Source: Branchiostoma floridae (lineage: Eukaryota > Chordata > Leptocardii > Amphioxiformes > Branchiostomatidae). From it: a stretch of DNA of 64,000 bases. Positions 33,023-44,749 of this stretch are shown piece after piece. How positions within the stretch are numbered: position 1 is the stretch's first letter; every line of letters begins with the position of its first letter. Made by a program: the position numbers and the translations under genes. A model generated the notes under the pieces. That model was not told the DNA's origin and made no database searches. It saw only the letters and a program-made list of their open reading frames with translations. Location: assembly GCF_000003815.2 (NCBI RefSeq), contig NC_049989.1, positions 16,543,702 to 16,607,701 on the forward strand, written 5' to 3'.

Positions 33023-35044
33023 GAAATTCGTGAAATCATCCGGATCTATTGTCAATATTTGCATACAAGTCACGTGTATAACCTGATTCATAGAATCGCA
33101 TGGATATCTATCATAATACAGCTGAAGATGTGTAGAACGAGTAGCATTTGAGTCTTTGAATTTATTACAATTAAAAAATTTTTTAGAGATTTTTGAAAAA
33201 AAAAACGGTACAATAAACTCAGGTATTGCAAGATGAATCTTCTAGCACATACACCTGCATTTGTGGTTTTTTTTTACATTTATGGTATATCATACATGTT
33301 TGTATACTACATTCATTCGCCGAATAGGTTACAGGTATAATCAGTTTTAAAATGCAGGAAAGATGGTGTATATACGGATTTCAACTTTTGAGAAAGGTCC
33401 AAGTCCTTGCAAGATGCAACTATCAAAACATAAATTTCGATGTTGATCGAAACTTAGGATGCTTCCAGGCACGATTGCTTCTAAGTATTGATGGGAATAT
33501 GGACTCTGGAAGACATATTCGATCCTTGCCAAGTCTTTTAGCAACCGCAAATTGAAGAGATATGTTTCTTTTCCTGTCGATATTGACATTTTTTCTCATG
33601 TGTCTATGTCTATTTTCCCATTTCCAGCAGCTTAGGCTGACAAGGTTGACAGCTTTCGTAAAGGTATTAGACTGACTCCAAAATGTTATAGATACGTTCT
33701 ACGCAGTCATTCGTCTTCGCAGAACGTACAGAATCCAATTTTGAAACACACCGTAAAGCATCTGTAAAGGTTGTGTTTTTTTCAATAACCTATGCTTTAC
33801 GAATGCTTTCCGTATCGTTAATGATCAGGCTCCGCTCTCATTAGCATAATTTATGAATATCTAATTATAAATGTTTAACTAAGATGTGTTAGATACTAAA
33901 GATATATGAAAAGATATTTAATTTTGCAAGAAAATCTTAAAATCCCTTTGTTTAAACCAAAATTTGTGATTTTTGTAAAATTTACCTTTCATAAACCCGT
34001 TGCCATGGCAATACGAAAAATAATAAACTTACCCCACTTTTTTTGTAAATTGTTGCTAACAATATTCTAGGAAAAGTCACCAAGTTTGGTTGTTCTAGCA
34101 CAAGCCGTTTGGGAGCTATACAACGTCAAAGTTGCCGTGGGCACTTTTAGCCGTTGACATCTATAAAAGTAGTGGCTCAAGTAGTGACTTTTGATGATTT
34201 GATGAATTCGCTTCTGGTGAATACAGAAGTCCCTATGGGAGCACCTTTCACATCGCCAAGAAAATCATATCACGCAAAGTCTTGATAGAAAATGTCAAGA
34301 AAGATGAATCTGTATGCCGAAATCATTCAGTGTCCTCGAGTGTTTGCACTGTTGCGGCGCGTCATTCTCACACTACGCGTCTTATACACTGGCACGATTC
34401 CAAGATTCAATTTGAGATATTATTATTTTTCGCTGTTACGGAGGTTACCCACCAAATCTGTGTATACCTCTATATGCGTTTTGAAAGAAGTCTCAAGGTA
34501 CTAATTTAGTAAAATATATAAAACTGATAACATATAGTTATTGCTTTCATATGGTATCATATTGCATGTCGCTTGCCATCTTCGGTCAGAGGTTTAGTTT
34601 ATCAGAGCATGCGAATCTCCAGAAACTTCCTGATAATTTTAGGTATATGCAAGTACATTGTAAGAAAAGCTACGTTCTAATGTAAGGCAAACATTGAAGT
34701 GATCTGAGATTTTGAACAGAGGATAACAGTCTCTTCAAGCCAGGGTAGAAGAGTTTGGTAATCTCCCTTCTGGCTTTTTAATACAGCATGTCAATACATA
34801 TCACTGGGAATCTCACAGGCAGTCTCGTCATTTTTCAAATGTCAAAGTTATCTTTTATTAATCGGAAAAAGACGTATGCTGCGTTTAGAGACTGTTCCCG
34901 AGGGATGTCATTCAAGTCCACTTCCCTGATTTCAAAGACGCGGCAATAGAAGAGTAGAATCTGCTTCCATCCCGCCGTGGCCTACCTGAACGCATCGAAC
35001 GATTTCCATAGTTGTTAATCGCTAGCATCATTGAACGTTGTTCA
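33023..35044. other. AT-rich intergenic DNA
   Basis: No supported gene. Several T- or A-homopolymers; small ORFs at 33352, 34282 and 34292 have no recognisable domain. It forms the 3' flank of the minus-strand LRR receptor. Confidence 0.4.
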
Positions 35045-36121
35045 TCATATACTTGCAATGTGTGGTGAGTTCTGCATCCTCTGTCTCCTGTTACGCTCCG
35101 TGGTTACCACTGCTGCCACCACTGCCACAACTACCGTTATTGTGATCACGAGAATGGTCACAGTCTCGGCTACGCAGAAATTCGTCCCCAGAGCTTTCAG
35201 TGTCACGTTTCGTACCTCCCCCGGCTTGTGACAGGCAAGCTCCTCGTATCGGACAATATGCAAATTTTTCGTCAAATGTATCTTGTTAAACGTCCTTTGT
35301 AAGTCGCAATCACAGTGCCAAGGGTTAGAGTCCAGGTAAAGGTTCGTGTACCTGCTCTTGATGTTACGAAACGTTTCAAACTTCACGGAAGACAGCTGGT
35401 TCACGTCCAAGTTTAAGGACCTCAATGTTCTTAAGTCCTTGAAGGAAGACGGCGACATTTTGGTGATCCTGTTGCCAGTAAGCAGCACGTGTTCAACGTC
35501 CAAGCTTCCGCTAAATATCCCGTCTTCCATAGCACTTAATTTGTTGTACTCAAGGTGTACGAACTTAAGGCTATGCAGATGGGCGAATGTCAAACTGTTA
35601 AGTGTCGATATATTATTCCTGTCTAGGTATAGAGTTTGTAAGGAGTAAAGGTCCTCTTCGTTTAAGAAACCAAGCTTTCTGAGAGAATTGTAAGACAGTC
35701 TTAGGTCCTGGAGGTTGATGAGACCGCGGAAGACTCCCTTTCTTAGGAATGTCAAGGAGTTCCACTGCAGGTTAAGAACTCTCAACTCTCGCATATTCTC
35801 GAAGGCCAACTCTGCGATGTCAGAGATGTGGTTGCGGTCGAGCGTGAGATAATGCAGTCGACGGAATCTCTCAAAGGACTGAGTGGTTATTCTTGTCAGG
35901 TTGTTGTTTCCGAGGTTGATGTAATCCACGTCGGCGCCCATTCCGCCAGGTACGTTGGTGAAGCCTTTCTCCCGGCAGTTGACGAACCCCGAGACCGCGT
36001 TGCAGGCGCACTGGTTCGGGCACAAGCAGAGGGTCGGCCCGACCATGAGGAGAAAGATGTGCACGAGCTGCAAGATTATGATCATGTCCTCTGGTGATTC
36101 CAATGTCAGACAGCCGTACAT
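35045..36121 (-). CDS. Single-exon transmembrane LRR receptor
   Basis: 358 codons without introns. Met13 (36085) gives a better signal peptide (MIIILQLVHIFLLMVGPTL) than Met1. It is followed by an LRRNT cap (CPNQCACN...FVNC), eight extracellular 24-residue LRRs (LHYLTLDRNHISDIAELAFENM is typical), an LRRCT cap (NPWHCDCDL...C...C), and one membrane helix (TVTILVITITVVVAVVAAVV). A tail of about 18 residues with a basic stop-transfer (ERNRRQR) follows. There is no TIR or other signalling domain, so it would need a partner or act as an adhesion or decoy receptor. The architecture matches the many intronless LRR-only receptors of lancelets and resembles jawless-vertebrate VLRs in layout. Ligand unknown. 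Confidence 0.88.
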   Translation of the reverse strand: MYGCLTLESPEDMIIILQLVHIFLLMVGPTLCLCPNQCACNAVSGFVNCREKGFTNVPGGMGADVDYINLGNNNLTRITTQSFERFRRLHYLTLDRNHISDIAELAFENMRELRVLNLQWNSLTFLRKGVFRGLINLQDLRLSYNSLRKLGFLNEEDLYSLQTLYLDRNNISTLNSLTFAHLHSLKFVHLEYNKLSAMEDGIFSGSLDVEHVLLTGNRITKMSPSSFKDLRTLRSLNLDVNQLSSVKFETFRNIKSRYTNLYLDSNPWHCDCDLQRTFNKIHLTKNLHIVRYEELACHKPGEVRNVTLKALGTNFCVAETVTILVITITVVVAVVAAVVTTERNRRQRMQNSPHIASI

Positions 36122-36184
36122 CCTCCCGGATATTCACAGCTGCCCGGTGGAACTTCCCTGAAACCCAATGAAAAAAAAAATCAC

Positions 36185-36840
36185 GATAACTATCGTTCCC
36201 TTGCTCAGTTATCGTCCTTACAAGATTTTGACAAAAACGCCCCTGCAGTTACAGAGCAACCTGCTAGGCGACCCAAATATAATACTAGTATCATGTTAAT
36301 TCATCGTTCCCTTGTTCAGTTATGCCCCTTACAAGATTTTGACAAAAACGCCCCTGCAGTTCCAGAGCAACCTGCTTGGGGACCCAAACATGCACCACGT
36401 ATTCTCTACGTCACAAGCTATCTGCCACTTAAACCCAAGACCATATCACATCAAGGTCAAAATGAACGAAAAAAGAATTTGTGCTGCAGTAATAAGGTCA
36501 CATACCAGGGGGCCCAAAACTGACATTGACCTTTGTCTTTCCAACACCTACCCACGTACCAAATATAATTGTAATCCATCCTGAGGTTCTTGAGTTATGC
36601 TGACTACAAAAATCCGGAAACACAGACAGACAGACAAACACACAGACACACCCATAACTATATCTCCATTTTTCATGGAGGTAACAAAGATCACACGTAT
36701 AAACGAGGTATCAAAACCAGAAGTTTCGCTCCAATACCTAGGAAAGCCGATAGAGGGCCCATTTTCAGTTTTGCCATACTAGTAATAGCACTCCAAAAAT
36801 TCCTGCAGTCGTTCTTGAGTTATCTTGTTCACACACAATG
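36185..36840. mobile_element. Interspersed repeat with internal duplication and (CAGA)n tract
   Basis: 36190-36278 and 36303-36391 are similar direct copies (TCGTTCCCTTG...GTTAT, CTTACAAGATTTTGACAAAAACGCCCCTGCAGTT, AGAGCAACCTGC). Further right come GTTCTTGAGTTATGCTGACTACAAA and a (CAGA)n run, then a second GTTCTTGAGTTATCTTGTTCACACACA. Repetitive phrases of this type recur in marine invertebrate genomes. The class is not recognised. Confidence 0.55.
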
Positions 36841-37014
36841 TGAGACAAGGCCTTTTAGAGGAAATGTTCTGAGACATGTTCATTCATCACCATGTTAGTG
36901 TGTTCGAGCATGTCCGTAGTTAATGTGTACTTTTCTCTTGCCCTCATGGGATGCGTTCTTGTAGCTTGTAATGCAGCCATCATTGTAGGAAGAAAATCGT
37001 AAGATGTTATAAAA

Positions 37015-37114
37015 AGGCCACAGAAAGTAAATGTTCTGGATGACATCCAATGCAGAGGGCAAAAATAATGAAAAAAAGTTTGGTAAAAAACTATGATTTT
37101 TTATGTGTACATAT

Positions 37115-37150
<36 letters not shown>

Positions 37151-37698
37151 TTAATGATAGTGATTTTATATTGATAATATTTATCGTAGCGATTTTATAT
37201 GTAACAAATTACTAACATGCAACAAGCTGAGCCCTTGGCAATAGCCAATGGATAGTTGGGCAGTCCTGGCCTCTGCAAACAGCCGAACGAATAAATAATA
37301 GAAAAAACAAAAAAACAAAAAAAAAGATTTTTAAAATAGACACCTTAGACGTAGTAACAATATTTGAAGTGCAAACCGTGGCATCAAAACTAACAAGGTA
37401 TCAATTCCTGTATTAAAGAAGTGTAGTAAAAGTGTAGTGCCAAGCTGTCAACTACATTCATGGTTTCCGTATTGGTGGCACTTTTACAACTATCCAACAA
37501 GTTTCACTTCTGCAACTTCAGTCATGGCTACCTCCGCTCCCTAGTGTCACTTCTACAAGTATGATTATTAGGCTACAACACAACATGTTTGCCTATTTGG
37601 GCGTATCTGACCATCCCTGAAAAAAAATTTTCTTCTGAAATCAGGCCAAAATTAATGAGCGCGCTGATGTCATCCATAAAATTTACTTGTTGTGGACT
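37015..37698. mobile_element. MITE family B, third copy, with insertions
   Basis: Left AGGCCACAGAAAGTAAATGTTCTGGATGACATCC, right GATGTCATCCATAAAATTTACTTG. The interior is split by a (TA)n tract at 37118-37148 and by a LINE-3'-end-like block at 37225-37290 (GAGCCCTTGGCAATAGCC...GTTGGGCAGTCCTGGC...AATAAATAA) that also occurs at 51760-51835. Confidence 0.8.
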
Positions 37699-37701
37699 TA
37701 C

Positions 37702-37702
<1 letters not shown>

Positions 37703-37758
<56 letters not shown>

Positions 37759-37760
37759 GC
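37703..37760. repeat. (CA)n microsatellite
   Basis: About 28 CA units, ending in CGCGCACA. Confidence 0.95.
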
Positions 37761-37779
37761 ACATAACTTCCATGACATA

Positions 37780-38651
37780 CGAGGGGTGACCAATAAGTTC
37801 TCGGCCTAAGCCATAAATAATAAGCACAACTCAAATTTTGAGGCACAACTTCATAGTATGGAGCCTTTTATCAATATCCGCCAAATTTCAAATCATTGCA
37901 GTCATTACTTTAGAGGCATCCGTTTCTTGCAAATCAGAAGGGAAGTGACGAGAAAAAGGTGGTGTGAATTGTGATCAGACATGTGTGGGTCGAGTTCCCC
38001 ATGCCGTAAACTAACAAAAGACATTGCCAAATGTTTGATAATGATTCTCTTCCTATTTCAAGCAAAACGAATTGGGCGTCTGACTTCCAGCAGCACAATT
38101 TTACCCGCACACCTCAGGTCAGGTCAATTGTCCACGTTTTTTCCTTCTCCCTTACCTAACATTACTGGGTGTCGCCTGCAAAGTAATGATCACAATAATT
38201 TGAATTTTGGTACATATTTATATAAGACTTTATACTTGACATCTATGCTTCGAAATCTGAGCTGTGCTTATTATTTCTCGGTAAAGCCGAGGATTTATTG
38301 ATAACCCCGCGCACATGTATAAAGTCTTATATAAATGTGTACCAAAATTCAAATTATTGTGATCATTACGTTGCAGGTGACACCCAGTAACGTTAGGTAA
38401 GGAATAACGAAAAAAAGACAATTGACTGAGGTGTGCGGGTCAAATTGTCTGATCACTGCATACTTCACCCTTCTTTTCCTCGCCACTTAACTTCTATTCT
38501 AGAAAAAACGAATGCCGGGAAAGTAATGATTCCAATGATTTGTAATTTGGAGGATATTGATAAAAGACTTCATACTATGAAGTTGTGCCTCAAAATCTGA
38601 GTTGTGCTTGTTACTTCTGGGTCAGGCCGAGACCTTATTGATCACCCCTCG
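37780..38651. mobile_element. Nested palindromic mariner-type MITE (TA target site)
   Basis: TA + CGAGGGGTGACCAATAAGTT at the left and AATAAGGTCTCGG-type sequence ending ACCCCTCG + TA at the right. The arms pair for about 200 bp (37780-37985 with 38440-38651). Inside lies a second palindrome (38120-38295 with 38296-38440) whose CAAAGTAATGATCACAATAATT and TGACACCCAGTAACGTTAGG blocks face each other. The centre GCCGAGGATTTATTGATAACCCCGCG is a second copy of the element end. TA duplication and CGAGGGG ends are typical of mariner-related elements. No transposase. Confidence 0.82.
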
Positions 38652-38653
38652 TA

Positions 38654-39762
38654 CGTCATTCATCGATCAAATTGCGATTGTAGTTTATAAATCGTCTTGT
38701 TTGTTACATGACGTGTCTTATCTCAATTGTGCAATTTAGATAGTGATGAATTTCTGCTCATCATTAATGAATATCTGAATGATGAATTAGTTCTGTTTAC
38801 CATGTATGGAACTGCATATTTGACTAATATCTCATGCTACTGAAAATAAAACTCAATTTTTAAAAACGCTCAGTTTCAGTAAGAATTTGATATTGCTATC
38901 GAAACGATACAAGATATCAATGATTATGTAATTATATTACTGTTATTTCTATCATCATTATTATAATTTTGATGCAAGACAATTCCGGAAGGCTAATTGT
39001 AAACAAAGTAAACATTGGGATAAAGAATTCCATGCTTTCAAACGAAGAAAAATGTAATAATTATTTATAAAAATCTAAAGGGAAATGACATCTATTCTAA
39101 TTTTATTTCCATCAATTTTGCCACAACTTCATAGCACAAATTTTTCAGAGTAAGATAAATATAGAATAGGTTACATCATAATCTTACCTCAATTTTTACC
39201 GCAATGTTGCCCACATTATTGACTTATGCTTAATATCAGTGTTCGTGCAAGCGTAATGAATAACCCTAAGAGATGTTTAAGATGACACTGTGAATCGCTG
39301 TTTAGTAAGTGTTCGTGTTTGTAAGGCCAACGAAAACCGAGGTTGGGTCTTGGGAATTCCCGCCTACAAACCTAACACATGATTGATTACCGCTGCAGAT
39401 ATACACACTGCCCTTTTTTTGTACACGTCAGTTCAAAGTTGATTTTCATACAGTCCTTGTGCCTCTAGGGGATAGCAAGGCCAGGGGTGGCGTCACGAAA
39501 GGTAAAACATAGTCCCACATCGCATTACCGAATCACATCTCCAGCAATGATTTAGTTGATTATTTATAAGATGTAATGGCAAAGTGGAGGACGTAGCCAT
39601 TTCCCTAGGGAAAACTGATGAGGCCATATCTTGACGTTTTAATTCGTAAATTTTTAACGTCTTCTGCTATCCATTATTTAAACTACCAGTTCAATGCGAC
39701 TACTCCTTTAACGTTTTACGCAATGTGAAATTCCATTTGGCAACATGGTCATTTTGTTATCG
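38654..39762. other. AT-rich intergenic DNA
   Basis: No gene or repeat recognised. Confidence 0.4.
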
Positions 39763-40908
39763 TAACTTTAGTTGAACGTTGATTCTCAATTACTTGTCTT
39801 TAGCTGAACGCTCATTCTCAATTGCTTGCCTTTAGCTGAACGCTCATTCTCAATTGCTTGCCTTTAGCTGAACGCCCATTTTCAATTGCTTGGCTTTAGC
39901 TGAACGAACATTCTCAATTGATTGCCTTTAGCAAAATACTCATTCCCAATTGCTTGGCTTTAGCTAAATGCCCATTTTTAATTGCTTGCCTTTAGATGAG
40001 TGCCGATTCTCAATTCATTGCGCATGCTTTTAGCTGAAGTCCATTCTCAGTATTCTTGCCTTTAGCTGACCGCCCATTCTCTACTACATGCATTTAACTG
40101 AATACCCAGTCTCAATTGCTTGCCTTTAGCTGAACGCCCATTTTCAATTGCTTGTCTTTAGGTGAACGCCCATTCTCAATTGCTTGCCTTTAGCTGAACG
40201 AACATTCTCAATTACTTGCCTTTAGCTGAACACCCATTCTCAATTGCTGAACGCCAATTCCCTACTTCCTGCCTTAAAGGGGCATTTCACTCCACACGTG
40301 AGTGTTATTTTCCGATAGATATTAATTTAAGGAAGTAATAAATGCTGAATACCCATTCTAAATTAACGGCTAGGTCTTTAGCTGAACGCCCATTCTTATT
40401 TGCTTTGCCTCTAGATGAACGCCAATTCTTAAATATTCGCCTTTAGATGAATACCAATTCTCAATTGCTTACCTTTAGCTGAACGCTAATTCCCCACTTT
40501 CTGTATTTAGTTGAACGCCTATTCTCTACTGCTTCTATTTTGCTGAACACCCATTCTCAATTGAAGGCTATGCCTCTAGTTGAACGCACATTCTTATTTA
40601 CTTGCCTTCAACTGAACGCTAAATCTTAATTACTCTCCTTTATCTAAAACCCATTCTCAATTGCTTGCCTTTAGCTGAACGCCCATTCTTGTTTGTTTGC
40701 CTTTAGCTGAACGCTAATTCTTAATTGCCCACCTTTAGCTAAACATCCGTTCTTAATTGCTTGTCTTTAGCTGAATACTAATCCCCTACTGCATTCTCTA
40801 CTGCTTTCATTTAGCTGAACGCCCATTCTCAATCGCGTGCATTAACTTCAACGACCATCTCAATCGCCTGCCTTTAGCTGAACTCTTACTTTCTACTGAT
40901 TGCCTTTA
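39763..40908. repeat. 32-bp minisatellite, ~35 degenerate units
   Basis: Unit TGAACGCYCATTCTCAATTG + CTTGCCTTTAGC, 32 bp. Best preserved at 39775-39905 and 40105-40235, degenerate elsewhere. A non-repeat block sits at 40265-40365. There are no stop-free reading frames through the array. Confidence 0.93.
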
Positions 40909-41848
40909 AATTTAATTTCATACACGCAAACCTACACGAGCAGGAAGCTGCAGCCTTCCTGAACTGGTTAAGATTTGTTACATTGGGTATCATAAAAAAA
41001 TTAGTTGAACAGCCATTCACTACTAGGTACCTGTTTGCATTGCATGTCAGTGTCCGTGTCACCGGGGGTGTCCTCCCAAATCTTGGCACGTCTTCGCACT
41101 TGTCAGGCATCTGAATTAGCACACTACTAAGGGCGATGATGTACACGTTCCAGCTTTGGCTCCTTGGTATTTGTACGCTTTGTTTTCTGCTCTTGTTTCT
41201 TGAAATATCAGTCCCGACCGGCCACTTCAGGGCATACGGTATTGGTGTAGTCCCTTGTCTTGCATTTATAACAGTCATGCATAACAGTCGTTACAAAGCA
41301 ACTTCTCTCCAGTCTGCTGCCTTCACTTCCGTTTGCTCTCGTGTTTCGTAGACAACCCAAACTCATGACTGTCGCGTTGAACGTGCATGCGTTTAATGAC
41401 GCCTCAGCAACTGGCATACTAACTGGGACATCATCATCGAAACACGGATCGAAGAACCGTTGATGATCCTATGAGTCCTCTTGCTCCTATCAGGCTCTAT
41501 CTCTCTCCTCCTTTCCGATGAAAGATACAACGAGGCAGAAGATCTATGCGGTGGAGAGCTGTTCCGTTCCGGATGGTTGTTAGTTGGCTGCAAACCGAGC
41601 TGTTTTACCTGCAGGGTGCACAAATACTCGATCAGAGCTCACGGTATAATTCAATAATTCTCGTTCGTGTGCTCTATGCACGCCGCACGCCATCAGTAGA
41701 ATACATAATTGAATCTGAGGAATTGGGGTGCGTTTGTCAGCAGCAGTTCAGCAATGACCGTGACTCCATGTGACCCAGGTCATTAAGCACTTCCTTCTGA
41801 CCCCCGTGTCAAAACTGTCGGGTGTGAGGTGGTGAATTTAATATATTA
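40909..41848. other. Intergenic
   Basis: The minus-strand ORF 40886-41278 overlaps the minisatellite and has no recognisable domain. No supported gene. Confidence 0.4.
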
Positions 41849-43010
41849 TATGCATAGATGTCAGTAGTACTAGTGGCAAGATATTGGGCACTGTAGAACA
41901 GGGGGTATTACAAAACCTTACAGAAAACCTTACAAAACTACGGATATCAATTTAGATAGCTCGTTGTGTTTTCATTATAAACTATCTACTGTTCGCTATA
42001 AATATGCATAAATGTCAGTAGTGGCAAGATATTGGACACTGCAACATAAGAGGTATTACAGAACCTTACAGAAAACCTAACAAAACTACAGGATATCAAT
42101 TTAGATAGCTCATCGTGTTTTCATAATAAACTATATCTATAGTTCGCTATAAATATGCATAAATGTCAGTAATGGCAAGATATTGGACACTGCATAATAA
42201 GGGGTATTGCAGAACATAACAGAAAATCTAAGAAAACTACAGGATATCATTTTAGATAGCTCATTGCGTTTCGCTATGAATTTCTACAGTTCGCTATAAA
42301 TATGCATAGATGTCAGTAGTGGCAAGATATTAGACACCTGTATAATAAGGGGTATTACAGAACCTTACAGAAAACCTTACAAAACTACAGGGTATCAATT
42401 TAGATAGCTCATTGTATTTTTATAATAAACTATCTATAGTTCGCTATAAATATGCATAGATGTCAGTAGTGGCAAGATATTGGACACTGTAGAATAAGGG
42501 GTATTACAGAACATAACAGAAAACCTAAGAAAACTACAGGATATCATTTTAGATAGCTCGTTGTGTTTCATAATAAACTGTCTACAGTTCGCTATAAATA
42601 TGCATAGATGTCAGTAGTGGCAAGATATTAGACACTCCAGAACAGAACAGACTATAAAACTACAGGATATCCATTTAGATAGCTCATTGCGCTTTCATAA
42701 TAACTATCTATAGTTCGCTATAAATATGCATAGATGTCAGTAGTGGCAAGATATTGGACACTGCAACATAAGAGGTATTACAGAACCTTACAGAAAACCT
42801 AACAAAACTGCAGGATATCAATTTAGATAGCTCATTGTATTTTTATAATAAACTATCTACAGTTCGCTATAGATATGCATAGATGTCAGTAGTGGCAAGA
42901 TATTGGACACTGCAGAATAAGGGGGGTTACAGAGAACCTTACAAAACTACAGGAAATCATTTTAGATAGCTCATCGTGTTTTCATTATAAACTATATCTA
43001 CAGTTAACTA
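41849..43010. repeat. ~150-bp satellite, eight units
   Basis: Units begin ATATGCATAGATGTCAGTAG at about 41849, 42002, 42156, 42300, 42449, 42598, 42725 and 42876. Each holds GGCAAGATATTGGACACTG, ACAGAACCTTACAGAAAACC, ATCAATTTAGATAGCTCATT and CAGTTCGCTATAAAT. Spacing is 127-154 bases because of small deletions. Confidence 0.93.
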
Positions 43011-43025
43011 TATACAAATAAAAGC

Positions 43026-43905
43026 TGCCATCAATTGGCTATGACTGTTAGGTCTTAGGTTTGCAGGAAAATGTTGGCTGTGCTTATGTCCCAGACTGAA
43101 TTCAATAGCAGGTGCTGTATGTCTCATTAATAGGCCCTTCACACGGAAAACGAATCAGCAGGAATCAAGCAGAACCAGCCGGAATGAAGTTTGCGTAAAG
43201 TTTGTGCCACATTCGGGGCCATTCCGAGTGTGAATTCCAAATGGACCTGATATCCCCTTCAGACGAGAAGGAATGAGCCAAAATGCCGTCAGAATGAAAA
43301 GTATTTTCTATTCCTGTGCATTCGTAGTGTATTCTAGAAATTCTCACTGCATTCCAGATATTCGGGCAGGATTCGAAATGGCTTGCCGTTTCCATTCTCC
43401 ATGGAATGAAATCAGAATGTCTCGAATAATGCTGGAACGCCGTAGAATGCGGTCAAACTGCATTTCAAATACACTTCGAATGCCATTCGATATTTCTCCA
43501 CTTCACATGCAGCTCGAAAGTTTTTGACATATAAAAAACTTTCGAGCCAGCCAAAAGAACGGGGGCGAATATCTGGAATGCAGTGACAATATCTAGAATA
43601 CACTACGAATTTCCAGTAATAGAAAAAATGTTCATTCTGGCGGTATTCCGGCTCATTCGTGCTCTCGTGTGAAGGGGGCTTAAGAAGTGATCATCAATGG
43701 ACCATGGCCGTTAGGTGTTAAGTGTTAGGTTTGCTAGAAGTGAAAAATGTTGGCCGCGTTTTTGTCCCAGACTGAACTCCATTACTATAACAGGTGCTGT
43801 GTGTTTCGTTAAGACGTGATCATCAATGGACCATTGCCGTTATGTTAGGTGTTGGGTTTTAAGGTTTGCTGGAAAATGTTGGCCATGCATTTGTCCAAGA
43901 CTGAA
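43026..43905. repeat. ~115-bp tandem repeat interrupted by the TTAA element
   Basis: Three units share GGTTTGCAGGAAAATGTTGG, TTGTCCCAGACTGAAYTC and the CAGGTGCTGTRTGT stretch. They start near 43026, 43690 and 43809. The first unit is split at TTAA by the element at 43131-43679. Confidence 0.8.
43131..43679. mobile_element. TTAA-flanked palindromic MITE (piggyBac-type target)
   Basis: Flanked by TTAA at 43127-43130 and 43680-43683. Ends are TAGGCCCTTCACACGG and CTCGTGTGAAGGGGGC. A stronger inner end at about 43252 (TATCCCCTTCAGACGAGAAGG) pairs with the right arm for about 115 bp (AATGAGCC...GCCGTCAGAATG; ATTCGTAGTGTATTCTAGA), so a second copy of the left end is nested. A short hairpin AAAAACTTTCGAGC/GCTCGAAAGTTTTT lies at 43512-43546. 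No ORF for a transposase. Confidence 0.82.
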
Positions 43906-44154
43906 CTGTAAGTGTGTATGTTGTCAATAAGTAGGTTGGCGAATGTCCTTCATTAAGGCATGTAATATTATCTTACACAATTTACATGTAATATCATGTT
44001 ACAAAAAATCGGTCAATTCCCTAAAAAATCGGTCAATTCCCTTGGGTGCAATATCATTCTATGTTAGGTTTTCTGTTAGGTTTGGAAATGCGCTGTGCTC
44101 TACTATGTTCAATGTCTTGCCTTATAGATGTGAAATTCGATAGCAAACCACCTA

Positions 44155-44541
44155 GTTCATGTTGATTTGATTATATCGATGACATTGGCGGGCGCAAAAT
44201 TTTTCAGCCATTTCCAACAAGAAGGTTTTAACTATGCCATAAGCCGTACAAAGCAGTTGTAAAGTAACGAAACATATGTCGTAGATAATGAAATATCTGA
44301 AAACGGATGCTTATATCATGGAATGCCAAAGTCAATTCAAATGTCAAAGAAGATGTCAACGAGCCAAAATGAGGACTCCATGAATGATTTGGTATACTAT
44401 ACTCTGTGCGTTCAGTCATTTGTTCAACCTTTCTGACCACTTAGATTTCATAATGTAGTCAGATTTTTTTCTTAATTCTCACGCTCGCATTAGTTTTGGG
44501 GTTCCTAGAGGATATCGTCCATATAATGAAATCAACAAATG
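44155..44541. mobile_element. MITE family B', ATGTTGATTTGATTATAT ends
   Basis: Left CATGTTGATTTGATTATATCG, right inverse CGTCCATATAATGAAATCAACA. Related to 46853-46912 and 47462-47779. Confidence 0.7.
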
Positions 44542-44749
44542 ACCGTAGGTGACGTACTCTGTGATACATGGTTTAAGCCGCATCAGTTGCAACAATATAT
44601 ATTATGCCGATGATATGGACAGTCCCAGACAGAAAAATAACGATGAACAGGAAAGAAAACAACGAAGTCCAAATACTAGAAAGGCCGACATTTGCTTGAG
44701 AGCAAATACAGCATATTTCAGCCATCTCCCTCCTCATGTAACAATAGAC

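Noticed and set aside
39763-40908. CRISPR-like array
   Set aside because: Units are contiguous 32-bp minisatellite repeats with no distinct spacers, in a eukaryotic genome.
40886-41278. 130-codon minus-strand ORF
   Set aside because: Ends within the minisatellite, no domain, no splice support.
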